Source: Drosophila pseudoobscura | Taxonomy: Eukaryota; Arthropoda; Insecta; Diptera; Drosophilidae | Length of the DNA stretch: 64,000 bases | Assembly (NCBI RefSeq): GCF_009870125.1 | Contig: NC_046681.1 | Location: 8,011,001-8,075,000, forward strand | Reading direction: 5' to 3' | Shown: positions 32,345-44,689 of the stretch, piece by piece | Position numbering within the stretch: the first letter of the stretch is position 1 | Layout: each line of letters starts with the position of its first letter | Translations under genes and position numbers: made by a program | Notes under the pieces: model-generated | What the model saw: the letters and a program-made list of their open reading frames with translations, nothing else | What the model was told of the DNA's origin: nothing | Database searches by the model: none

Positions 32345-35300
32345 CTAAAAGGGTAGCCCACTTCCCGACGATTTCTTGCTCGCGATGCGCACTGACATGG
32401 GCGATTCGCAGCTGGACGGCTTGTACTGGCGCCGCTTGATCAGGTCACGCTGGATATTGCTGCCCAGCTTGCGGACGGGAACGGCCGTGATGCCGTCCAG
32501 CAGATTCTCTTTGGCATGCTTCAGGGTGCTCGTGATCAATTTCTCCACGCTGATTGCACGCGGATCCACCATCGGCTCACGCTCTAGTATGTCCACAATG
32601 ATGCGCAGCGTCTCGTCCGACAGAAACTCTTCCAAGGGCAGCACCTCGATCAGCTCCTTAAACATGTGGGTCACAATAAAGTGAGTGCGATTAACCACGT
32701 CCGCATCCCCCAAATGAACATGGGCGCACAGCGAGTCCTTGGCATGATCAAATATGCCCGAGATCAGCTCCTCGGTGTTCACATCGCTCCGCTCGTAGTC
32801 GAAGACGGCCACCACCTCGCTGAACAGTTTTCGCAGCTCATCGGCGCTGATGTGTATGAAATACTTTTTGGGGACAATCGTCTGTAGGTGCTCCGTGATG
32901 CACTCAGCAATCCGATCAGTGTACCTTCCCTGAAAGTGGAATCGCACCCCAATTTTTAGTGAATATTTAATCGAAGACAGATCTTACCTGGAAGCTGTAG
33001 GCCGCTTGACAGAGGTACAGGGAGGCTCGATGCGAGAATTTCCTCACATTTTCAGGTGTTGTGCTCCGGCCAAAAAAGCGATTGAAGCTCTTTTGCACGA
33101 TGGTGTGCACTCGGTCCATTATGAAATCATCTGGCATGGGGGGCAGCATATAGGCATCCACATTTAGTATGGCTGGACACACGAGAGCATCGTCGTTCGG
33201 CAGGAGCTCGCTGGTCACCTGCGGCTCCTGAGACGAATCCGTCTCATTGTTGATCTGCAGCGGCTTTGACTTGAGTCGCAGGGCACAGATCTCCCGTTCT
33301 AGGCACTGTTGGGCGAAGCGGAGTGGAGCCTGGATAGGATGCTTTGAGTAGAGGAATGAATACCACGGCATACCTCAATTTGCTGAAGTAGCGACTTCTC
33401 AATACCCATCAGCTTCTCGATGTCGTAGGAGAGATTGAGCACTTGAGGCTTTGTCCATTTAGCGTAGTTGCGCTCCTGGGTGTCCAGAATAATCCCAAGG
33501 ATATTCTTCTCCTCGCGCAGAACAGTGAGTATGTTGAGCTTTTCAGTGTTGTTCTGAGTCTCCTGGATTAGCTCTTCCTCGCACCGACAGAGCTCTCGCT
33601 GCGAAGGAAATGGATATTCAAGAGACGTGAGATCGAGTCAAGTCAGAACTCACCTGTCTTTCCAAGAGCTCAAGTTCGAGAGCCCTTAGCTCATCCTCAG
33701 CCGTGGTCTCCAGTTCGAAGACGTAGCGCCTCAGTACCTCCTCCTCCAATTCGTCAAGATTGACAATTAGGCCGAACTTCTTCATCATGGCCTGCCTGAT
33801 CTCCTCCTCGAGACGTGTAATCTCATACTTCATGAACTTAATATCTGTGTTCATGCGTCGAAGGTGGACAATGTTGATGCGGTGCCAGCGGCGCGTGGCC
33901 AATGTCTCCTCGTTTAGCTTGTCCGCACGACGGCGTAGGTCTATCAGCATGTCAGCATCGAAGAGTATGGCCTTGGACAAGTCGCGGTAGTCGTCGCCCT
34001 CGTAAAAGTGCTGTAACTGATCCATGCGCAGGATGGCACTAAGCTTCACCTTGTTGATCTCATGCTGCCGTTGTCGCTGGAGAAGACAAAAATAGTAACC
34101 GGTAGCTACAGAGGAACATGTATAGAGAACCTACCCTGAAGTCTAGGAGGGCATTCTTTTCGCGCTGGTATACTTCCTCGTGGTACTTCATATTGATCTG
34201 CATCTCGGAGATCTGTTTGCGTTTCATGTCCACATCACGCTGCAGATCCAGGACTTCGCGCTCAAGTTCATGGCGATCGGCCCGCATGGCGAAGGCCAGT
34301 TCGTAGAGAGGACGTTCCAGGCCACTGGGACAGGTGGTCTCATCCAGCCGAATGGTGGTCATGTCCAGCGAGTCAAGACTCTTCGTGTCGGCCTCTTCGT
34401 CCTCGCTGGAGGAAGACGACTCGGAGGAAGACGAGGATGACTCGTCGTCGCCTCTTATCCGCTTGGGCGGGCGCCATTTCTTCTTGAAGATGCGCCGCAG
34501 GAAATCGAAGAATTTGTGGCCCTTGACAGTGCTCATAAAAGTCAACTGAAGCGCAGCGATCTGCTCGCCCAGCTTGTCAATGCTCTTGCGCAGCTCGTCC
34601 AGCTGCCGGTTGGTGTCGTTGATCACCTGCTGAAGCTCGTTGCGGGTATTCATGGCTATTTTGGCATTCTGAAGCAGCTGTGTCTCAATCTCCTCGCTGT
34701 CACGCAGGATGTAGAGCTCCTGGTTGAGACTGATCAAGAAGGAGGCCATGAACTCGGCCTCCATCTTTACGTGAAAGCGCTTGACATGCAACTTCTCGAG
34801 TTCCTTGTCGAACAATCGGACCTCCTCGTTGATCTCCCCACAGATAAAAGCTTGCTCGAGCAGCATTTCCCTCAGCCAACGGTGGCGCAATTCCAGCATC
34901 ATCGGGGAATCGCCCGCCTCGTTCCTCTCAAAGTAGGCGGCATCGCTGGGCGGGGGTAACTGCTGCAGCTCCTCGCTCAGCTCGGTATTCGATAATGTCT
35001 GCCCCACCGTAGATATCTGTAGCGAAGCGAACATGATTGATTCTTTTAAATCTGTCGTATTTTTGTCGGCCAGGCTCTGACTGCTAGAGGTCAGGGAGAA
35101 TTTCTCCGATTTCAGGGAGGCCATCACTTCCTCCACGGTGCGCTCCAAGTGCAGGATATCATCAATGTTCACCCCGCAGCCCGGTTGGAAGTGCTCGATT
35201 AGATTCAACTCTGGATACTCCGAGTCCATATCCACTTCATGGATAGGTTCCACGTGGAGGCGATCCTTCGCCGGCAGATATTTATGAATGACATCGAGGC

Positions 35301-38300
35301 GTTCCCTCTTCTTGTGGATTGACTCTATCAGCACTTTCTTGCGGTCTCTCATCGCTATCACCTGTTGGTTGAAGCTGTCCACCAGCTCAAAGTGTCGTTC
35401 TCGACACTCTACGATTTCTATGTACTTGTAGGTCAGCGTCTCGGTCGACTTGGGCTCGTAGTCTGCCCCGATCTTTAGCTTGTAATCGCCCAGATTGCGC
35501 ATCGCCTCCTCGATCTGGGCATCGTCATCGGGATGGTTCCGGTTTGGGTCGGGCTTCTGCCGCTCCAGCTTGTCCCAGTCGAAGATGCGTCGGATTTCGT
35601 ATATCTGCCGCTTGCGATAGCGCAGCAGAAGGCGCATCATTTTCTTGCTAAAGCGTGGCGTTATGCTACGAGGATCGCGTCCAAAGAAGAAGCTTTCCGG
35701 CGGTGGTTCCCCAATTGAATCTTCCTTCTCTTCGGCCACGACCAGTTCTTGAAGACTATTGGAAAATTGATGTCAATCAGTGGATATATTTCAACAGGGA
35801 TATACTTGATCTACGAAAATTCTGTGTATGTGTGTCTTATAAAACTAAACTAAAGGGTGCTTGAATCGGTTACGTGCTATAGGAAAAAAAAAATATGGAA
35901 CTGAGGTTCCGGTGATCATAAAGGACACACAAGAAAGAACTGACAAGTGCAGTTGGTATAGGGGATAGCTGGCTTACACTTCCGGCTGTTCTGCGATACG
36001 ATCCTGTCTGTGTAGGCTGCTTGTCGGACATAGCAAGAGATTCATGTTTGTGTAGCCGAATGTCAAGTGTGGCAGGTCCTCGTTGGAATGCGCTGGAACA
36101 CACTTACCCCAGATCGTGCTCCTGTTTTAGACGCTCTTCGATGTCCCGCTTGATCTGCTCGAACTCCTCGCCGAGGGCTTGCAGCCGAAAGGTGGAAATG
36201 CCCGAAACACGGGAGCTGTCAAGGAAGAAATCATGAGGTCACGCAATCCCAGAGCACTGAACTCACCGCAAAGAGGAGACTGTGAAAGGGACATGGTCGA
36301 GCTCCTTTAAGAAGTGAGTGTACAACTTGGCGTGGCCCACCTGAGCGAACTCCAAGTCGTAGGCCAAATCCTCGCGCACATCATCGAGCTCTGCCTGGAG
36401 CTCCTCGCGTATCTGCTGCGTAATGCGATTATCTAGGAGTAAATCAGAGTCCTTAGCCCGCAGCCCGAGTGGGACATCCTCGTTGCGTCTGACGATTTCG
36501 AAGTATTCGCTCTGCAAGGATCCAATCTTTGCCAGAACAGCGTTGTCGTGCGCCTGAGCCGCCTCCTGTTGGCGCTTAAGCTCAGCATTGATTTTCTCTT
36601 GCTCCAGAGATGGTGTCTCCGGATCTATGATGTCCTCGGGCACCTCCACTCCCGCGGGCAGTGCAGGCAGATCCGCAAACAGTTCGTTTTTGACAATCCG
36701 ATTTTCCCCTTTCCACTTGTAAAGAAATATATTGCCGTCGTGGCCAATGGTCAGCATGTGCTCCCCGTTGTAGCTTGTCTGGATGCTGGGAATGATGCCC
36801 TTTAAAGCATCGTGCATGGGATAAATGCGATACTCGGTTAGGTCGGTAAAATTTTCCGGATTCATGCGATTGATGCGCAGGCGTCCGTTGATCAGCCCAA
36901 AGATAAGGTACTCATCGCTGTGGGCGAAATTGGACAGTTAAGTGCAGATCTCTTTGATCCTGCGATGATAAACTCACATTATGCAGTACGAATGGATCTC
37001 CAGGTCATCCGCATCCTCTATCATGGTGCTATGGGTGGGTTCGGCGGCCCCGAACTCGAGCTCGTATATGTAGCCCGCATCATAGCCCGCCATGGACACC
37101 CAGATGGTGTCGCGAACCGTGTAGCGCAGCCATATGATGGGGTTGGGAACACTTGGTATGTGGAGTGGCTCCTCCTCCTCGTCCGGCTCGGAGTCGGCCA
37201 AGGCCGATTCCATATCGATCTGCAGCCCCGGATTAGCCTTCTTCAACTTCTCGATCTCCAACATTTTTCTCTCCCGCTTGCGTTCCTTGCGTTTCTTAAT
37301 CTTCTCCCGGCGTATGTCCCGGCGGATGCGGCTCTTTACAGACACGAAGCGGGTGCTGCGCATTCGCGACGGCTCCGAAATATTGTAGCTCAGATAGGTC
37401 TCTTCTTCGGTGATCGCTATGCGTATGTCGTACTCGAACACCTCGCCCGTCTTGCAGCCAATGAGTACTACGTTCGGCTCCACATTGTGCCAGTAGAAGC
37501 AGTTAGGAACCGCCGTGAGCTCCACGAATCCTAGCGGCCTGAGGCTCACCAAATTCCACTCATCCCGGCCCAACTGGTAGATGAAGATGCTTTTGTCGGC
37601 GGCCCCGCTCAGAAGAAGAGAGCTGCTCCGATTGATGGTCAGCCGAGTGATGCGCGAGGTGTGGGCCTTAATTGCGCGCACCCGTTTCAGGGTTGGGTGG
37701 CCGGGTTTGCTCAGGTCGAGAAAGAGTTGGCGAAGAATGCCGTCCTCGAATCCTGCCACCAGCTCTGTGCCATACTCAGAGATCTGGGTGTCAAACCAGA
37801 GAAAGTCCACGCCGCCGGAAGCGAACTGCTTTTCCAGCAGCAGACGCCGCTGTTCGTAGTCGTATACGAAGATCTTGCCGCACTCCGAGAGGGCGAGGAA
37901 ATGAGGCGATACGGGGGACATTTGGGCGGCCAGAACCCGACCGCCAATGCAGGAGTACAGCTGGCGGGGTTTCTGGGGCACGTCGTAGGTGTTTATGTCG
38001 CAGAACCATATGCCACCCTTGCCATCTTGGGCGTAGTGAGTGAAGTCCATCTCGTCGAAGGGCTTGATCTTCTGCATGCAGCGCAGCTCCACTTCGGCGA
38101 TCTTGAACTCGTAGATGGGATCGATTTCCACAAAGAGATCGTCTTCCGGAGGGTCTGCCAAATCAACTGTTTCCCAGTACCAGACACGCACATATCCATC
38201 CATACCCACTGTGGTCACCTCGCCGTTCTTCATCGTTATTCGGGTGATGGGTCTGGTGTGGCAAGGCTTGCGACCCTTGCGGCACACCTCGAACTTGATC

Positions 38301-39188
38301 AGACCTGCCTGCCACAGCAGCATGTTGCCCCAGTCGCAGCCGGAGATCACGTTCTCGTCTGGCAACATGTACATGGCGTATATGTCACTGAAGTCCGTCT
38401 TTCCGAACCGGCCCAGATCGCCCTTCAGCTTGAGACCCGTGAAGGTGTTGGCCATCTTCCAGAACTTGATGTGGCTCAGACCGGAGGAGCAGAGCAGTAT
38501 GGGATTGTATACGGAAAAGTGCACGAACAGGATATCGCTCTGAAAGGATTTTGCCCGAAGTATCACTTCAGCCTTTTCCCAGCGCCAGATGGTGATGATA
38601 AAATCGGGATATCCCGCCTGGGAAGCGAACAGATCGCCTGTGGAATTGTATGATCCTGCCGTAAAGCAGGCCTTGGCCGCATTTAAGAGCTTGACGCGCA
38701 CATTTTGTGAGGGATGCTCGTATATATATATCGTGGGCTTGGGTCCATTCTCGCCCACTGTGTAGAGATTCTGGTAGTCGGGATGTTCATTTTTCTGCAA
38801 GCCACATATACCACAATATATATATTTTAATGCAACGTTGAGATGTCCAGAAACTCACTGTTATGAAGCCAATGCCGCACCCTGATACGGTTTCCTGGAA
38901 TGTTACCTCCTGGCGTGAGATGCTGAAGGTGTGCAGATAATTTCCGGATGCAAATATTAGGGTATCCGGGTCGACCAGCACCAGGTTGAATAATCGCTTG
39001 CAGTTGTATCCGAAGGAGTGCCTGGCAAAAGAAGATAGATATCATTATTAGATGAGTTGTATGCGGAAGTCTTTCTCTCACTCCAAACTGATGATGTCCT
39101 GCTGGAAAGATATATCCTGTTCGTCCAGAAGTCCCTCCTCCTCGCCCAGAAGATCGAAGTCTTCGTCATTTCCTTGTGAACTATCCAT
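32345..39188 (-). CDS. Cfap44: Cilia- and flagella-associated protein 44 (WD-repeat)
   Basis: Axonemal protein; CFAP43/CFAP44 form the tether/tether-head complex of inner dynein arm f and are required for sperm flagella, so expression in testis and ciliated neurons is expected. Ten exons join in frame to 2013 residues (human 1854): 39082-39188, 38859-39021, 36978-38794, 36267-36917, 36108-36215, 34135-35755, 33654-34076, 33374-33598, 32988-33329 and 32345-32929. The N-terminal half is WD repeats, with the diagnostic TGLKLKGDLGRFGKTDFSDI and GCDWGNMLLWQAGLIKFEVC then RKGRK. The C-terminal half is long coiled coils with a Ser/Glu-rich insert (34380-34450). An acidic N-terminus (MDSSQGNDEDFDLLGEEEGL) precedes the propellers. 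Alternative: CFAP43, but the match favours 44. Confidence 0.92.
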
Positions 39189-39389
39189 TTTTCTTTAGCT
39201 GATAAACTGAACAGTTCTTTATTTTTGATCAACTTTAAAAAGTTTGCTTCACCATTTTTGTTTTTTGTTTGATTGTTGCCAGGGGCGCTTGGAAAAATAT
39301 TGAGCGACGTGGAGCATGCGCAGATCCGTTCATTCAAGACTAATTTATTCGTATAATTCAACAGTTGACAAATAAATGCACTCTATTCA

Positions 39390-41975
39390 CTAAATATCTA
39401 AATTCATAAACGCTTCATCATCTTCATCATCTTTAAAGAAATCTGCGAAACCAGCCTCTTCATTGTCTTCTTTTGGTTTATCTAAGAGATTGTTTTTGGT
39501 TTCGCTAGGAGTTCTCGTTGGAGCTGGCGATAGGAACTGTTTGATGGTGCCCTTTATAGGCACAGTAGATTTGGCAGGCGAAAAGTACTGCTCAATTTTG
39601 TTGGACTACAAAAGTTACAAATTATATTTTCTAGAATTAAGTAAAATATGCTGTAAATTCACCGAGGTGGGGGCCGATGTATGTGTGCCCTGCTGCAGGT
39701 TCTCCGCAAAGATTCCCACTTGGCTTAGGACCTTCTGTTTGTTTATTAGCATTTTCCAAATGGTGTCGTCGGCCGTTTCATTGGCCAACAGGTAACGACA
39801 AATCACCGTCTTTGTCTGCCCAATACGATGGGCACGACTTTCGGCCTGGGCAAGCGTCTGAAAATCATAAAGAAATACCGAAATGATTCGTTATTTAACC
39901 TGCGATCATAACCAACACTTGGGTTCCAGTCCAGCTCTGCAAAGACTATAAGCTCGGCTGCGGTCAGGGTGATGCCCGCGTTGCATGCCTTTAGTGAGAG
40001 CACAGCCACCCGGCAGCTGCTTTTATTCTGGAACGCGGACACCATGTCCGCCCGGAGATCGCTGCGCGTTTGCCCATCGATCCGTATGTGGTGCACATTG
40101 AGTGCGCTGAGGCAATCGCTAATGGCATCCATCATGACGCGATGATGGGCAAACACAATAAATTTTTTCTGCTCCTTGACAAGCGATTTGAGGTAGGCAC
40201 TAAAAAAAAAAAGCTATATCAATCCTTCACTCTTGTATTCCAAAAGAAGTTACCAAACAGCCCGGGCTTTGACCTCCGCGGTGCGCGCATAGAAACGCAG
40301 TAGAATCTCTTCCATGATCTTGCCTTTGCTGTTTCGAAGCTCTTTGTTCATGGCATCCAAAGTGGTCTTCGTTTCGTCGTTGGTCCAAATTAAAGAGGGG
40401 TCTAAGACAACAGTTTCACTGAGGATAAGTAAAACACGGAATAACAACTGTATAGTTCGTAATAAAGGCCAAAGATTTACGCACCGATTCTTTTCAGCCA
40501 GCTGTGGTAGCACCTCAGATTTCGTGCGTCGGATCATGTACTTTAGTGTGAGTATAACCTTGAGTTCTTCTAAATTAGATTGTCCATTGGCATCCCAGCC
40601 GAACTGTGATTGCTTTCCATCACAGTAGCGCGTAGCTGAAGAATAATGTAGCATTTTAGACGAGATATAGTCAAAGAAAACAGACCTATAGGACTTACAG
40701 AACTCCTTAAAATTCAGGAATTTGCTATCAATTAGCTGCAGCTGTGTGAAAAGCTCCACAGGCCGTGAGAGAGCTGGAGTGCCCGACAACAGGACAACTC
40801 GTTTCGCCTGATCCGTGAGCCTCTTTGCCACCGCCGTACACTTAGCCTTGCTATTCTTAAGGGTATGGGATTCGTCAAAGATGATGAAGCCGTATTTACG
40901 CTGATACAACTTGTCAATGTGGCGTTCCATCATGTTGTAGCTGGTGATTAACACTTGGGCATCGCCTACATACTGCTGATTATTGTTGAGCACCTGGATG
41001 TAGTGGAGTGGAACTTTGGGAAGCAGCTCTGTTATGTGCACAGCCCAACTATCCCGCGTTGAGGCCGTGGTACACACTAGCAAGGGCCAATCCTCCTTGA
41101 AGTAATCAGCTACAGCCAAAGCTTGATAGGTCTTGCCTAAACCCATTTCATCACAGATCATAATCCGTCCTTTTTGTGCAATCGCGAAGCTAAAATTTAA
41201 TTAAATCAGAATTTTTCTTTGTATGTTTCCACGCAATCTGCCACACTAACCATACTCCATCCTGTTGAAAGGGCATCAATCTGTCCGCCAGCTTGGGTTC
41301 GATGGATGCCAGCACGCTACGCTCCAGAGTCTTAGGTGGCTGCCGACAGAGGTCGAGGATCTTTTTAGGTATGGTGTTAATGGTCACATGGGGCTTTAAG
41401 TCCGCAACATGTGTCTCGAACAATTGATAATCCTTGACATCAAAGTTCCAGAGCCGGGTGGTACTGTCATAGGATCTCGTAGGTATGTTCTTGAACACTG
41501 CAATCAATTTTTCGTGATAGCCCGAAGTTTTTGCGGCAAAACGGCGCACACTTATCATATAAACACTACAGGTTATGCAGTTAACGAAAACAGCCGCCAA
41601 TGGCTTATCCTTCTCCTCAGCGAGGGACAGCGTTGGGTGCTGTTGTTTGCTGTCCCCCTTAGGACGCTGATAAGGATGGGCGTCTGCGCGGCCCTGTTCC
41701 CGCGCAGCGGTTTGCTTGATGGCTTTGAGGGCATTAAAAAAAGATGAGCTCCTGTTGTCGCCGGCCGCGGCGCTGGACGTGGAAGCTGCTCTGCTGTTAT
41801 TTTCCGTCGCTGGTGGCGATCTGTAGAAGTTAACTGGAGACTTTGGGGCCAGCTGGGAGGGATTTGGTACTTGTTGCGGCGCCTTAGAGTTGACGAGCTG
41901 CGACTTTTTGGCTTGCAGCTTGGCCAAGGCAGCGCGCTTCTTTTCTGCTATTTCAGCAATGCTACAAGTGGACAT
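39390..41975 (-). CDS. Marcal1: Marcal1, SMARCAL1-type annealing helicase
   Basis: SNF2-family ATPase that reanneals RPA-coated DNA and remodels stalled replication forks. Seven exons (41251-41975, 40699-41189, 40485-40635, 40254-40418, 39917-40199, 39663-39857, 39390-39605) give 741 residues. The N-terminus (CSIAEIAEKKRAALAKLQAK) resembles the RPA2-binding helix of SMARCAL1. Next is one HARP domain (about 110-215). Then come the helicase motifs: Walker A in CDEMGLGKTYQALA, DESH in FIIFDESHTLKN, and motif VI in ESRAHRIGQTKTV. The tail is acidic (FFKDDEDDEAFMNLDI), and IEQYF in the last exon loosely resembles a PIP box. It lies in tandem upstream of CFAP44, 201 bp between the stop of one and the ATG of the other. 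Confidence 0.95.
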
Positions 41976-42671
41976 ACTAAGCCAAAATAGCTAAAAACAG
42001 CTTAGGTAAAATAAACTTGTAGCGTCTCGTATCATCAAAAACCGGACTTAGCCCACTTAAGCCCCCTCTATTTAAATAGTTCAACTTGAGGTATATGGCG
42101 GAGAATATTAAAGATTGTAAGTTCTTCTTGTCGCTCCATGCCATCTTTCATATGAACTTAAAAAACCACAAAATATCTCACCTGAACTGCGCTAACATTA
42201 TTAAATTTGCATTATTTTCGGGGGAAAATTGAAATACCCCCTTGGCTTACAATGGGTTAATCGTTCAGAGGAAATCCCAAAAAAGTCCCACCAAACTTAA
42301 GCGCCAAAACGAAATTGTTTGAAAGTGAATGAGCGAAAATAATTTAAATGCAATCTATTGGAATAAATGATACACGTAAGTACGATTTGTGAGCGAATCC
42401 TAAGCACAATGAATGCGAATTATCAATAAAGTTCTTTAAGTTTGCTCTTACCGTTTTGATTAGGAAGAGTTATCAACTTCCCTTTCTATTATCAAGTTTA
42501 AACCGGCATGTAGGATTTCCCAAAACGAAGAATTTTGGAAATAAAAGCCTTTATCTAGATCTTTAAGAGTCGAATACGCCAATACGTTATCTATTAATTT
42601 AAGAACTAGCAATGTACTCTTTAGTATAGGATAACATCAAGTGGGTGCACTCAAGCATAAGAAGGGACTTT
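41976..42671. other. Intergenic DNA, Marcal1 / Jonah cluster
   Basis: About 0.7 kb of AT-rich DNA forming the divergent upstream regions of Marcal1 and the first Jonah gene. No open frame of note. Confidence 0.6.
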
Positions 42672-42733
42672 GATAAGGAGTTTGTATAAAAGCGTCTGTA
42701 TGCTGGAAATTGGTCATGAGTTACTCAGTCACC
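42672..42733 (+). promoter_or_regulatory. TATA promoter with GATA site, first Jonah protease
   Basis: TGATAAGG (GATA factor site, 42671-42678) lies just upstream of TATAAA (42685-42690). A TCATG initiator near 42714 puts transcription start about 30 bases after the TATA box and about 18 bases before the chosen ATG (42734). GATA sites near TATA boxes are typical of midgut protease genes controlled by GATAe. Confidence 0.7.
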
Positions 42734-43531
42734 ATGAAAGTGTTCGTAGTATTGGCTCTGGCTTTGGCCGCCGTCTCCGCAGAGACTATCCAGCAGGTTC
42801 ACCCCAAGGACCTGCCGAAGGACACCAAGATCAATGGCCGTATTGTCAACGGCTACCCTGCCTACGAGGGCAAGGCCCCCTACACTGTTGGGCTCGGCTT
42901 CAGCGGCAACGGCGGCTGGTGGTGCGGCGGTTCCATCATTGCCCACGACTGGGTTCTGACTGCTGCTCACTGCACCAACGGAGCCAGCCAGGTGACCGTC
43001 TACTACGGCGCAACCTGGCGCACCAACGCCCAGTTCACCCACACCATTGGCAGCGGTAACTTCATCCAGAACCACAACTGGCCAAACAACAACGGCAACG
43101 ACATCGCTTTGATCCGCACTCCACACGTGGACTTCTGGCACATGGTCAACAAGGTCGAGCTGCCAAGCTATAACGACCGTTACAACATGTACGATGGATC
43201 CTGGGCCGTGGCCTGCGGCTGGGGTCTGACCACCGCCGGCTCTCAGCCCGACTGGATGGAGTGTGTCGATCTGCAGATCATCAGCAACTCTGAGTGCTCC
43301 AAGACCTATGGCTCCCAGCCCGACGGCATTCTCTGCGTCTCCACCTCTGGCGGCAAGTCCACCTGCTCGGGCGACTCTGGCGGCCCTCTGGTCCTCCACG
43401 ACGGCGGCAGACTGGTTGGTGTCACCTCCTGGGTCGCTGGCAACGGTTGTACCGCTGGCCTTCCATCTGGCTTCACTCGCGTCACCAACCAATTGGATTG
43501 GATCCGGGACAACTCTGGTGTTTCGTACTAA
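42734..43531 (+). CDS. Jon25B-like: Jonah-family chymotrypsin-like serine protease
   Basis: Secreted digestive protease of the larval and adult midgut, intronless, 265 residues. A signal peptide (MKVFVVLALALAAVSA) is followed by a short propeptide and the activation site (NGR|IVNGYPAYEG). The catalytic triad is visible as VLTAAHC (His), NGNDIALI (Asp) and CSGDSGGPLV (Ser). The residue six before the catalytic Ser (position 189) is Ser, pointing to chymotrypsin-like rather than trypsin-like specificity. The upstream in-frame ATG at 42716 falls on the likely transcription start, so the ATG at 42734 is preferred. It most resembles Jon25Bii/Biii as I remember them. Codon bias is strong, as for highly expressed gut enzymes. 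AATAAA occurs near 43551. Confidence 0.93.
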   Translation: MKVFVVLALALAAVSAETIQQVHPKDLPKDTKINGRIVNGYPAYEGKAPYTVGLGFSGNGGWWCGGSIIAHDWVLTAAHCTNGASQVTVYYGATWRTNAQFTHTIGSGNFIQNHNWPNNNGNDIALIRTPHVDFWHMVNKVELPSYNDRYNMYDGSWAVACGWGLTTAGSQPDWMECVDLQIISNSECSKTYGSQPDGILCVSTSGGKSTCSGDSGGPLVLHDGGRLVGVTSWVAGNGCTAGLPSGFTRVTNQLDWIRDNSGVSY

Positions 43532-43819
43532 TAAGTCCGGTTTAAAATTGCAATAAAATAAATGCATTAACAAAGAAACCATTTGTGTGAATTTTAATAT
43601 TAAACACTTAATTCACATATTGAATTGTTCAAAAATCTTCTTTTAAAATCGTTTATTCAATGGTCCCTCAGTTCGATCTTGGATGGAAGATTTTCCGACA
43701 TGTATACTAATTGAAAATGTTATTGGGTTTAAATACTGTGTACAGATAAGTTTTTGTTACACCTCTTTATACATACATATGTTCCTCTTGAGTTGGGTTC
43801 ATATCAGCCTTAATTTATT

Positions 43820-44170
43820 CTATATGTATAAAAATCTCGCGTCACGGTATTTGTGGTAAAACTCCTCCCAATAGGCTCCATCGATTTTTAAGAAACTTTT
43901 TTTGTATATTTAGTAGGTATGGGAATAGGTGGTAGAGTACTTTTAGTCTTCCTACCACCACCCACCACTTTTTAATCGGGATTTTAGAATTGTTGGGATA
44001 CCGATTTTTGTCAGGAAGAACAGCAATTTGGCCAATATGTGTGTATATTCCAGTGAACAATGGCAGAAATACGCAGGGGGCCAAGTTGCGCCTTCAAATA
44101 AATAATGCAATAAACTGGCAAAATAATAGAGCAGAAAGAATCCGAAAAGATTTGCGTGTAAGCATATTAT
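43820..44170 (+). mobile_element. Fragment of a Helentron-like (Helitron) rolling-circle transposon
   Basis: The stretch beginning near TAAAAATCTCGCGTCACGGT, with CTCCTCCCAATAGGCTCC, then ATCGATTTTTAAGAAACTTT and a TTAGTAGGTATGGGAATAGG segment, resembles the conserved 5' non-coding part of insect Helentrons (CTCCT...GGCTC..CCGATTTTTATGAAA...TTTAGTAGGTCTGAGAAT), recalled from memory. It also holds a small stem (GGTGGTAG/CTACCACC, 43928-43959). No intact replicase-helicase is present. It lies between the two Jonah genes. The limits are approximate, and the family call rests on recalled similarity only. Confidence 0.45.
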
Positions 44171-44559
44171 TATATTATATTATATTATTCACAATCACAG
44201 AGAAAATCGCAGACAACGTCAAGAAGTACATCGCGTACTTACATCCGCTTCGTTTTAAGGGTCAAGGATTAATTGAAATTTTTTCAATTATATAACTTGG
44301 GAAATTTTTCTGCTTTATCTGAAATATTACTATGCAAATCAGTTCATTCGCATTTCATTTGGTCGTATCTTCTTTCGCCTCGAGTTGGCTTATAGGAATC
44401 TGTTGTGGAGTACGCCCTGAATGGGCTGGCAATCAAGACTTATCAGGGTATCAACTCGAAAGGTCTGCACGACGACTGTGACTGAAGCGCACAATCTGTT
44501 AATGAATGAAAAGAGTGGGTTTGAGTAGAGTGGACTGGCATGAGCCACAGGAACTAGAA

Positions 44560-44672
44560 GATAAGATTGCCGGTGTAAGTGGATTGAACTTTCAAGTATT
44601 TATTTTCCATCTCAAATTCGATACCCCGAATGCCCCTATATAAATCATTGTCGGGACTGCCATTATTCAGTT
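44560..44672 (+). promoter_or_regulatory. GATA-TATA-Inr promoter, second Jonah protease
   Basis: GATAAG at 44560-44565, TATATAAA at 44637-44644 and a consensus initiator TCAGTT at 44667-44672. The initiator A (44669) lies 32 bases after the start of the TATA box and 21 bases before the ATG. This is a textbook strong fly promoter. Confidence 0.85.
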
Positions 44673-44689
44673 GTGCTAAATTGTCCAAC

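Noticed and set aside
37661-38653. 330-codon open frame antisense to CFAP44
   Set aside because: The minus-strand frame matches CFAP44 in detail; the plus-strand frame has no recognisable motif.
42725-43582. 285-codon open frame antisense to the first Jonah gene
   Set aside because: Shadow of a GC-rich, strongly codon-biased gene on the plus strand; no family features, and the plus strand has full catalytic motifs.
44630-44689. Upstream in-frame extension of the second Jonah gene
   Set aside because: The TATA and Inr place transcription start at about 44669, so earlier codons are not in the mRNA; the ATG at 44690 begins a perfect signal peptide.
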